Below are positions 8,424 through 15,527 of a stretch of 64,000 nucleotides of DNA, piece after piece. The notes below the pieces were generated by a model. The model saw only the letters and a program-made list of their open reading frames with translations. It ran no database searches and was not told the DNA's origin. This DNA comes from Vreelandella boliviensis LC1 (lineage in GTDB: Bacteria; Pseudomonadota; Gammaproteobacteria; Pseudomonadales; Halomonadaceae), in assembly GCF_000236035.1 (NCBI RefSeq), contig NZ_JH393259.1, positions 124,001-188,000 on the forward strand, written 5' to 3'. Each line of letters opens with the position of its first letter. The first letter of the stretch is position 1. The translations under genes were made by a program, and so were the position numbers.

Positions 8424-10139
8424 TTGTCGCACGCCCAGTTGCTCATCAGTTTTGGTCAAGCGTTTGTCGCGCCCGATCGGCGCCTGCATCGCAGTTCAAT
8501 GTCGGTTCGTTTTCCCGAAGCACCGCTGCTTCGCGCCAAAGGCGGCTGTGCGGTGATAAGCGACTCCATTTCACGTAATACCATGGCCAAGCAGGCCGGT
8601 GATTTAAGCGTACGAGGCTTCCTGGCCGACTACTTTTCGACCCCCGACCACTGGGATGTCAAAACCTCTGCCACCCGCGTACTGCGGGCGCTCAACAGCT
8701 GGTGTTACAGCCAAAGCCAGCATGTTAAAGAGGGCAGCTTTGTTTCATCCATGTCGGCCATGGTATTTCGTGGCCGAGAAGCCCACCTGTTTCATATGGG
8801 CGATACGTTGGTGTTTCGTTTACGCGGCGCGGAGTTTGAGCAGCTAAGTCGCGACCATGTGACTGATTTAGGCGGCTATCGCTACCCCTCACGGGCGCTG
8901 GGTATGGACGGCAGTGTTGATATTGATTACACCCACATTGCGCTCAAACAGGGCGATCTGTTCCTGTTCACCACACAGGGCGTGCGCGGCACGCTGCTGC
9001 CGTCCGACTATGTGCGCTTGATTCGCCAGGACGCCAGTGATCTGGATGCCGCCTGCGAGCGGCTAGCCGATGAGGCGAAGCAGCGCGCCCAGGAGCGTGG
9101 TTATGGCGGCGATCAGTTCTGCTTCCAGCTGGTACGTATCGGCGAATTACCTGAAGAGGTCACCGAGCGCCCAGGGCAGTTATATGGTGATTTGCCGATT
9201 CCCCCAGAGCTGGCGCCGGGTGAGCGTTTAGACGGCCTGGAGATTCTCGCCGTGCTATCGCGAACGGCGCAGTCGCGGGTTTATCGCGTGCGTGATGTGC
9301 ATAGTGAGCGGGAAATGGTAATGAAAGCGCCCAGCCCTGAGCTTTCGTTGCGCAATGCCTATCTTGAGCACTTTCTGCTCCAGCAGTGGGTGGTAGAGCG
9401 CGTTAACTCACCTTTTGTGGTTAAGGTAATGGAGCCATCTCGACCACGACGCTACCTCTATTATCTGATGCAGTATATTGAAGGCGAAACACTACGGCAG
9501 TGGGCGGAGCGACATCCTCAAGCCAGCCTGACTCAGCGCCTGGATATTGCCAATCAACTGGGTAAAGCGGTGCAAGCGCTGCATCATCGGGAAATTATTC
9601 ATCAGCAGATCAATCCCGATAATATTTTGATCGACTCCCACGGCAAGCTCGTGCTCACCGATTTTAGTGCCTGCCACATGCGCGATGGCGAAGGGCATCG
9701 CCACTCAGGTGAGTTGCTCAGGCAGATTGGCTTGAACGAACACACCGCTCCTGAGTATGCGTTGGGCGACAGCATCGGTCGGCGTAGTGATCAGTACTCG
9801 CTAGCATCCACTACTTATTGGCTTTCGACCGGCGCTTTGCCCTATACGCTGACGCCCAACAGGCTGCGCAGCCATACCGACCTTGAAGAGTTGACCTACC
9901 GCAGCGCGCGAACCTCCAATCCGGAAATCTCTTCGGAATTAGATGATGCGCTACGCCGCGCCCTGGATCCCCAGCGGGCGCTACGGTTTAGGCGCATGTC
10001 CGAGTTTTTACATGCGCTTAGAGTGCCGCTTGGGCGGCTACCCAAACGTGAAGAGAGTCGTCAGGAACCGCGACGTTTTTGGCAGGGGATGGCGGGAATT
10101 CTGCTGTTGCTGCTAGTGCTTTCTTGGTTGCTGCGCTAA
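8424..10139 (+). CDS. PP2C-like phosphatase / Ser-Thr kinase-like fusion protein, membrane-anchored, catalytic motifs degraded
   Basis: The 571-residue product has an N-terminal PP2C-like domain (about 1-240), a protein-kinase-like domain (about 265-535) and one C-terminal transmembrane helix (about 551-571), so the enzyme domains face the cytoplasm. The fold markers are clear: HMGDTLVF and SRALGMD in the PP2C part; VMK with Lys301 in the kinase part. Key residues are altered, however. The PP2C TDG motif is TQG (Gln185) and the DGxGG-type motif is SDSIS; the kinase HRD motif is HQQ (393-395), with INPDN after it, and DFG is DFS (413-415). The start is TTG at 8424, supported by AGGAGG five bases upstream. 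The family in pseudomonads is called a bifunctional kinase/phosphatase; here a binding or scaffold role is at least as likely. Confidence 0.85.
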   Translation: MSHAQLLISFGQAFVAPDRRLHRSSMSVRFPEAPLLRAKGGCAVISDSISRNTMAKQAGDLSVRGFLADYFSTPDHWDVKTSATRVLRALNSWCYSQSQHVKEGSFVSSMSAMVFRGREAHLFHMGDTLVFRLRGAEFEQLSRDHVTDLGGYRYPSRALGMDGSVDIDYTHIALKQGDLFLFTTQGVRGTLLPSDYVRLIRQDASDLDAACERLADEAKQRAQERGYGGDQFCFQLVRIGELPEEVTERPGQLYGDLPIPPELAPGERLDGLEILAVLSRTAQSRVYRVRDVHSEREMVMKAPSPELSLRNAYLEHFLLQQWVVERVNSPFVVKVMEPSRPRRYLYYLMQYIEGETLRQWAERHPQASLTQRLDIANQLGKAVQALHHREIIHQQINPDNILIDSHGKLVLTDFSACHMRDGEGHRHSGELLRQIGLNEHTAPEYALGDSIGRRSDQYSLASTTYWLSTGALPYTLTPNRLRSHTDLEELTYRSARTSNPEISSELDDALRRALDPQRALRFRRMSEFLHALRVPLGRLPKREESRQEPRRFWQGMAGILLLLLVLSWLLR

Positions 10140-10172
10140 GCCAAGCAGTAAAAGTAGATAAAATAAGATTAT

Positions 10173-10305
10173 GTCATTGCGAGGAGCGAAGCGACCGCGG
10201 CAATCTGAGTGTATTACCCCGAGATTGCTTCACTGCGTTCGCAATGACATAAGGCTAGGTCATTGCGAGGAGTGAAGCGACGAAGCAATCTCAGTTCGCA
10301 ATGAC
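10173..10305. repeat. Palindromic intergenic repeat, two tandem units
   Basis: Unit one runs 10173-10248: GTCATTGCGAGGAGCGAAGC at its left end and, inverted, GCTTCACTGCGTTCGCAATGAC at its right end. Unit two (10259-10305) starts GTCATTGCGAGGAGTGAAGC and ends TTCGCAATGAC. Each unit can fold back on itself, and units one and two share their left arm with one mismatch in 20. The element lies between the convergent ends of the kinase-like gene and pfp, where a REP-like element could act as a bidirectional terminator or transcript stabiliser. It is probably one copy of a family dispersed in the genome. Confidence 0.8.
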
Positions 10306-10323
10306 CGGTGATTCTTTAACCGT

Positions 10324-11583
10324 TTACAGCGTAAAAATGGGTAATTTGCGCTCTGCTTTGGCCAGTTTCAGCTTAGCCACTTTCGGTAGACCGTTCTCAA
10401 ACGGCGGAAAGTCCTCGCCCTGAATCAGCGGTGAGAGGTAGTCCCGACAGGTCTGGGTAATAGCAAAGCCGTTTTCGCTGATAAAATCCCGGGGCATAAA
10501 CTTCTCTTGGTTGGCTACCTGGGAGAGTGGGGCAGAGATCACATCCCACTGGTAGGGCACCTGAGAAATACGGCGAATGGCGGGCATCATGGCGTTTTTA
10601 CCCGCCAGAGCTAGCGTTACCGCTTCGCGACCCACCGCGTAGGCTTGTTCAACGTCGGTTTTAGACGCCAGGTGACGCGCCGCGCGCTGTAGGTAGTCGG
10701 CCACTGCCCAGTGATACTTGTAGCCCAAATCCTGTTTGATCATGCCGGCAAGCGTTGGTGCTACGCCGCCGAGCTGGCGGTGGCCGAACGCATCGGTATT
10801 ACCCGCATCGGCCAAGAAGGTGCCATCTTCGTAGCGAGCGCCTTCAGAAACCACAATAACGCAGTAGCCATACTGCTTAACGCTCTCCTCAACCCGTGCC
10901 ATGGCGGCTTTGCGGTTGAAGGGGATTTCCGGGAATATAATCATATGTGGCGGCTCGCCTTCGGCTTCGCCTGCTAACCCCCCAGCAGCGGCAATCCAGC
11001 CCGCGTGGCGGCCCATCACTTCCAGTACAAATACCTTGGTGGAGGTCGCACACATGGAGGCAATATCCAGCGATGCTTCCAGCGTAGAGGTGGCAATGTA
11101 CTTGGCCACGCTGCCAAAGCCCGGGCTGTTATCGGTAATCGGTAGGTCGTTATCGACAGTTTTAGGCACGTGGATAGCGGTAAGCGGATAGCCCAGCTTT
11201 TCAGAAAGCTGTGAGACCTTTAAGCAGGTGTCGGCGCTATCGCCGCCACCGTTATAGAAAAAGTAGCGAATATCGTGGGCTTTGAAGACTTCGATCAACC
11301 GCTCGTACTGGGCGCGGTGGGTGTCAATGTCTTTTAGCTTATAGCGGCAGGAGCCAAAAGCGCCGCCCGGAGTATGACGCAGGGCAGCAATCGATTCATC
11401 GCTCTCTTGGGTAACGTCGATAAGGTCTTCCGTTAAGGCACCGATGATGCCGTTATGACCGGCGTAAACCTTGCCAATTTGATCGGGTGCTTGACGGCAG
11501 GCTTCGATAACGCCACAGGCGCTGGCGTTGATCACGGCGGTGACGCCACCGGATTGGGCGTAAAAGGCATTATGCTGGGCCAT
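10324..11583 (-). CDS. pfp: Pyrophosphate-dependent 6-phosphofructokinase
   Basis: This enzyme phosphorylates fructose 6-phosphate with PPi instead of ATP, and the reaction is reversible. The 419-residue product starts MAQHNAFYAQSGGVTAVINA. The catalytic motif is PKTVDND; the Lys after the Pro is the known marker of PPi rather than ATP use (ATP enzymes have Gly). The preceding loop reads NGGGDSADT, and EVMGRHAGWIAAAGGLA is the fructose phosphate-binding segment. It is a single gene with the palindromic repeat at its 3' side. ppa and the kinase-like gene lie just beyond the repeat, giving a cluster of PPi-handling genes. Confidence 0.9.
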   Translation of the reverse strand: MAQHNAFYAQSGGVTAVINASACGVIEACRQAPDQIGKVYAGHNGIIGALTEDLIDVTQESDESIAALRHTPGGAFGSCRYKLKDIDTHRAQYERLIEVFKAHDIRYFFYNGGGDSADTCLKVSQLSEKLGYPLTAIHVPKTVDNDLPITDNSPGFGSVAKYIATSTLEASLDIASMCATSTKVFVLEVMGRHAGWIAAAGGLAGEAEGEPPHMIIFPEIPFNRKAAMARVEESVKQYGYCVIVVSEGARYEDGTFLADAGNTDAFGHRQLGGVAPTLAGMIKQDLGYKYHWAVADYLQRAARHLASKTDVEQAYAVGREAVTLALAGKNAMMPAIRRISQVPYQWDVISAPLSQVANQEKFMPRDFISENGFAITQTCRDYLSPLIQGEDFPPFENGLPKVAKLKLAKAERKLPIFTL

Positions 11584-11772
11584 GGAAACGTCTCATCTCC
11601 TGAAAACGGGTAGGGTGAATCGGTTTTGGTACCACCACCAAGTAAATGTTTAGTGTTACTCACTTAGTACTACTTAGCAGTGGCAGTGCAAAATAACGCT
11701 GCTGCAGTGTGACAAAGTTTAGCGTAAAGCCTTGTCTGCTGCATCAGCGGCTACGCTGTTGGCTGCGAAGTG

Positions 11773-12441
11773 TTAATCCGCTCCGTCCATCTCTTGTTCA
11801 CGCTGGGCAAGCTGCCAGCCACCCAGGTCTTTATAGCGATTAACCATCGCGCAAAACAGCTCGGCGGTGCGCTCGGTGTCATAACGAGCGGAATGGGCGG
11901 CCTTGTTATCAAACTCAATGCCCGCGGCACGACAGGCCCGAGCAAGCACTGTTTGGCCATAGATCAAGCCTGCGAGTGTGGCGGTATCAAAGCTTGAGAA
12001 CGGGTGAAAAGGATTGCGCTTAATGCCGCAGCGATTGACCGCTGCGTTCAAGAATCCCTGATCGAACGCCGCATTATGGCCGACTAAAATAGCGCGCGTG
12101 CAGTCGTGTGCTTTAATCGATTTACGAATCGGGCGGAAAATTTCTCCCAGCGCTTCAGACTCGCTCAGCGCTACCTGTTGGCGTAGGGGATCGTCCAGAT
12201 TAATGCCGGTAAAATCGAGCGCGGACTGTTCAACGTTCGCCCCTTCAAAGGGCTGAATGTGGTACGCATAGGTGGCATCAGGAAGCAGATTGCCCTCCGG
12301 ATCCATGGTCAGCGTTACAGCGGCTATCTCAAGTACGGCGTCGCCTTGGGCATTAAATCCCCCTGTTTCTAAATCAACGACCACGGGCAGGTAACTGCGA
12401 AAACGTTGGGCCATTAATTCGCGGGCAATTGCCTCGCTCAT
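11773..12441 (-). CDS. rnt: Ribonuclease T
   Basis: RNase T is a DEDDh 3'-5' exoribonuclease that trims the 3' ends of tRNAs and other stable RNAs. The 222-residue product begins MSEAIARELMAQRFRSYLPV and has Exo I VVVDLETGGFNA, Exo II LVGHNAAFDQGFLNAAVNR and Exo III AHSARYDTERTAELF, so all catalytic acidic residues and the His are present. The start at 12441 is preceded by GGAGAGCTGC and gives the usual family length; an upstream in-frame extension of 20 codons does not resemble RNase T. It is divergent from argG. Confidence 0.95.
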   Translation of the reverse strand: MSEAIARELMAQRFRSYLPVVVDLETGGFNAQGDAVLEIAAVTLTMDPEGNLLPDATYAYHIQPFEGANVEQSALDFTGINLDDPLRQQVALSESEALGEIFRPIRKSIKAHDCTRAILVGHNAAFDQGFLNAAVNRCGIKRNPFHPFSSFDTATLAGLIYGQTVLARACRAAGIEFDNKAAHSARYDTERTAELFCAMVNRYKDLGGWQLAQREQEMDGAD

Positions 12442-12671
12442 GCAGCTCTCCTTATCTTCAAGCGAGTAATAGTTGAAGCGAGTAATAGTAACGCGAGACA
12501 TCAGTCAACATCAGCGGCAAGCCACCGCTTTGAATGGTGTGATTCTAGCAGCTTTACCCCCCAGGCGTCGTTGACGGTATTCGCTGGGCATTGAGAACGC
12601 TATACTCAAGGTCTGTTTTAAGATCTACCGTTAACACTCATAAATTTCTTATGGTCAACGAGGAGCAAAGA

Positions 12672-13892
12672 ATGTCCGATGTCAAAAAGGTTGTGCTGGC
12701 ATATTCAGGCGGCCTGGACACATCCGTAATCGTTAAGTGGTTGCAAGAGACTTACAACTGCGAGGTAGTGACTTTTACTGCCGACATCGGCCAGGGCGAA
12801 GAAGTCGAACCGGCGCGAACTAAAGCACAAGCTCTTGGCGTAAAAGAGATTTACATCGAAGATTTGCGTGAAGAGTTCGTGCGTGACTACGTCTACCCGA
12901 TGTTTCGCGCAAACACTATCTATGAAGGCGAGTACCTGCTGGGCACCTCTATCGCGCGCCCGCTAATTGCCAAGCGTTTGATCGAAATTGCCAATGAAAC
13001 TGGCGCCGATGCTATTTCCCATGGTGCTACGGGTAAAGGCAACGACCAAGTGCGCTTTGAGCTTGGCGGCTATGCCCTTAAGCCAGGCGTAAAAGTGATC
13101 GCCCCTTGGCGTGAATGGGATTTAACCTCTCGCGAAAAGCTAATGGCGTATTGCGAAGAGCATAAAATTCCGGTCGATTTTTCTAATAAAAAGAAAAAAT
13201 CGCCCTACTCCATGGATGCCAACCTACTGCACATCTCCTACGAGGGCGGTATTTTGGAAGATCCTTGGGTCGAAGCCGAAGACGATATGTGGCGCTGGAG
13301 CGTCTCTCCTGAAGCTGCGCCCGACCAGCCCACCTACGTTGAACTGACGTTTGACAAGGGCGATATCGTGGCCATCGACGGCGAGCCGTTGAAAGCCCAT
13401 GAAGTGCTCGAAAAACTCAACAAGATGGGTGGCGACAACGGTATCGGTCGTTTAGATATTGTTGAAAACCGCTACGTGGGCATGAAATCTCGTGGTTGTT
13501 ACGAAACGCCAGGGGGTACCATTATGTTGCGTGCTCACCGCGCGATTGAGTCACTAACCCTAGACCGCGAAGAAGCCCACCTTAAAGATCAACTGATGCC
13601 GAAATACGCTGAAGTGATCTACAACGGTTACTGGTGGAGCCCAGAGCGTCGCATGCTGCAGGCGGCTATTGACGAGACCCAAAAGAATGTAGCGGGTGTC
13701 GTGCGTATGAAGCTCTACAAAGGCAATGCTACCGTAGTGGGTCGTAAGTCCGATGAGTCGCTGTTTGATGAATCAATCGCTACCTTTGAAGATGATGCTG
13801 GCGCTTACAATCAGAAAGATGCCGAAGGCTTTATTAAGCTGAACGCGCTGCGTTTGCGCATTGCCGCAGGTAAGGGGCGCAAGCAGAGCTAA
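12672..13892 (+). CDS. argG: Argininosuccinate synthase
   Basis: ArgG joins citrulline and aspartate with ATP to form argininosuccinate, the penultimate step of arginine synthesis. The 406-residue product starts [20 protein letters not shown], with the PP-loop SGGLDTS, and continues with [23 protein letters not shown] and [17 protein letters not shown]. The start at 12672 has GAGGAGC upstream; a longer frame opens 27 codons earlier but has no ribosome-binding site. It is the only arginine gene here. Arginine is one of the two building blocks of the cyanophycin made by the island at the right end, but no direct link is seen in the sequence. Confidence 0.97.
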   Translation: MSDVKKVVLAYSGGLDTSVIVKWLQETYNCEVVTFTADIGQGEEVEPARTKAQALGVKEIYIEDLREEFVRDYVYPMFRANTIYEGEYLLGTSIARPLIAKRLIEIANETGADAISHGATGKGNDQVRFELGGYALKPGVKVIAPWREWDLTSREKLMAYCEEHKIPVDFSNKKKKSPYSMDANLLHISYEGGILEDPWVEAEDDMWRWSVSPEAAPDQPTYVELTFDKGDIVAIDGEPLKAHEVLEKLNKMGGDNGIGRLDIVENRYVGMKSRGCYETPGGTIMLRAHRAIESLTLDREEAHLKDQLMPKYAEVIYNGYWWSPERRMLQAAIDETQKNVAGVVRMKLYKGNATVVGRKSDESLFDESIATFEDDAGAYNQKDAEGFIKLNALRLRIAAGKGRKQS

Positions 13893-13898
13893 GCTATG

Positions 13899-13936
13899 TC
13901 TGAAAATTAGCAGCGCTCGCTGACTTTCTTTTCAGA
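13899..13936 (+). terminator. Weak hairpin after argG
   Basis: TCTGAAAA (13899-13906) pairs with TTTTCAGA (13929-13936), and inside it CAGCG pairs with CGCTG, giving a two-part hairpin just past the argG stop. There is no T-run after it, so termination is uncertain. Confidence 0.3.
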
Positions 13937-13966
13937 TAAACCCTGAGAAAAAGCGCATATCTTGCT

Positions 13967-13993
13967 AGGGCGGCAGACTCATATTGCCGCCCT
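13967..13993 (+). promoter_or_regulatory. Hairpin in the leader of the HlyU-family gene
   Basis: AGGGCGGCA (13967-13975) and TGCCGCCCT (13985-13993) form a perfect 9-bp stem ending immediately before the AAAGGAG ribosome-binding site of the next gene. With no T-run it is not an ordinary terminator. It could affect translation of that gene or end the argG transcript with help from Rho. Confidence 0.4.
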
Positions 13994-14011
13994 ACAAGCA
14001 AAGGAGCCACC

Positions 14012-14350
14012 ATGCTTAAAAAAATACTTTCCGGTCTCTTTGGCAGTGATCGTCAGGCTGAGTCAGGCGCTACCACCAAAGCTGCTGAATCGGTGGAATA
14101 CAAAGGCTACGAGATTGTCTCTCAGCCAGACAATCAGAGCGGTCAGTACCGCGTGAGCGGTTGGATTTGTAAGGCTGACGCCAATGGTGAAACCCTTGAA
14201 CACCGCTTTGAGCGTTCCGATATGCTGCCAGGGCGAGAGGCCTGTGATGCCATGATGGTCACCAAAGCGCAGCGCTATATCGATGAAGTGGGTGAGGCGA
14301 TGTTCGCGCCAGACCCCCGCCGTGCAAGCGATAGCGACCAGAGCGAGTAG
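14012..14350 (+). CDS. HlyU family protein
   Basis: The 112-residue product starts MLKKILSGLFGSDRQ and has the HlyU-family core: VEYKGYEIVSQPDNQSGQYR, then SGWICKADANGETLEHRFER and ATDxAKQxID-like AQRYIDEVGEAMF. Members of this small family (Pfam HlyU) are often annotated as transcriptional activators after Vibrio names, but this family is distinct from the ArsR-type HlyU regulator and its role is not well established. AAAGGAGCCACC precedes the ATG. It stands between argG and the DUF294 gene. Confidence 0.8.
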   Translation: MLKKILSGLFGSDRQAESGATTKAAESVEYKGYEIVSQPDNQSGQYRVSGWICKADANGETLEHRFERSDMLPGREACDAMMVTKAQRYIDEVGEAMFAPDPRRASDSDQSE

Positions 14351-14387
14351 AGCAACGCCGCCATAACGTTAAGTGAAGGAGAGGCGC

Positions 14388-15527
14388 ATGCGTTTAGTAC
14401 ACCAAGCCTCACCCTGGCGCTCTCTATTCCACGTGAATGGAACGCTAAATACCTCGGCGCTCAATGCGCCGTTACACCATCTATTCTCTAAACTATTCTC
14501 GGAACTCCCCTCGCCGGACGCCTCATTAGCTGAGGCCTATGCGTGGCAACTGCCGCTGGTTGAAACGTTGGTACATTACGATCTGCCCGCCTGGCGTATT
14601 AGCCAAATTATTAGTGACCACAATGCTTCACTGTATCGCCAAGCCGTAGCGCAATCCCTTGACGAAATGCAGGCGCAGGGATGGGGCGCCCCGCCAGTCG
14701 ACTACTGCGTTCTACTACTAGGATCCGCGGCGCGCTTCGAGAGCCTGCTAGGCCCCGACCAGGATAATGCGCTGATTATTGACGACTATCCGGACCACCG
14801 CCACGTGGAGGTTGACGGCTATTTTCAAGCGCTGGGTGAGCGGTTTACCCAGCGCCTGGATGAGGCCGGTATACCGCTCTGCCATGGTCATGTAATGGCG
14901 CGCTGGCCGATGTGGCGCAAACGGCTTAGTGAGTGGCACGCGCAGTTAGAAATTTGGAGCGCAGATCGACAAGTAAAGCGCGTACAGCAGACCAATATCT
15001 TGCTCGATTTTGCCCCGGTAGCCGGTAATCCAGCGCTTGCTGAACAACTGGGTAAGAGCATCGCTTCGCTACTGCCCAAAGCGTCACTATTTATGGATGA
15101 AATGGCGGCGCTACTAGATGAGTTGCCGGTGGCGCTGGATCGCTTTGGGCGGCTCGCCTCAAGCCCAGGCCTGGATGCCCCACACGAGCAAGCCATTAAT
15201 CTTAAGCATCAAGGCTTGTTGCCCCTGATTAGCGCCACCCGCTTATCGTGTCTGCGGTACGGGCTGCGCGACATAGCCACACACGAGCGGTTGATCTCGC
15301 TAAGTCATACAACGGATGCGCTAACGTCGTCTGAATCGGAGTTGCTTGTAGCGGCTTTTGAGCGTCTGCAGCAGCGCCTATTGGATCAGCAGCGGTATAA
15401 CAAAGCCCGTGGTCAAGCCGCTGATGGCTGGATCGATTTGCGGCGCCTGCGCGAAGATGAGCGCCTGCTGCTGAAGTTTGATCTGCAGCAGATCAAAGCC
15501 TTTGTTCAGGGAGTGAAAAACGCCTAG
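14388..15527 (+). CDS. DUF294 nucleotidyltransferase-like protein
   Basis: The 379-residue product carries a putative nucleotidyltransferase domain with LLGSAARFESLLGPDQDNAL around residues 110-130, where the GS...R...DQDNA pattern gives the acidic metal ligands. A helical substrate-binding-like domain (DUF294 C-terminal) follows. Family members usually carry N-terminal cyclic-nucleotide-binding and CBS domains, and these are absent; about 100 N-terminal residues are helical instead. The start at 14388 follows AAGGAGAGG; a GTG five codons earlier would overlap this site. It converges on the symporter-kinase gene and the two stop codons overlap in CTAG. In other gammaproteobacteria DUF294 genes lie near DnaQ-like exonuclease genes and acetate-transport genes, which fits the facing operon. 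Substrate unknown. Confidence 0.75.
   Translation: MRLVHQASPWRSLFHVNGTLNTSALNAPLHHLFSKLFSELPSPDASLAEAYAWQLPLVETLVHYDLPAWRISQIISDHNASLYRQAVAQSLDEMQAQGWGAPPVDYCVLLLGSAARFESLLGPDQDNALIIDDYPDHRHVEVDGYFQALGERFTQRLDEAGIPLCHGHVMARWPMWRKRLSEWHAQLEIWSADRQVKRVQQTNILLDFAPVAGNPALAEQLGKSIASLLPKASLFMDEMAALLDELPVALDRFGRLASSPGLDAPHEQAINLKHQGLLPLISATRLSCLRYGLRDIATHERLISLSHTTDALTSSESELLVAAFERLQQRLLDQQRYNKARGQAADGWIDLRRLREDERLLLKFDLQQIKAFVQGVKNA

Noticed and set aside
10173..10305. CRISPR-like array
   Set aside because: The two units are palindromic with arms of different length and there are no regular spacers or cas genes.
12571..12606. TTGACG and TATACT upstream of argG as a promoter
   Set aside because: The boxes are 24 bases apart, too far for sigma-70; TATACT alone has no -35 at normal spacing.
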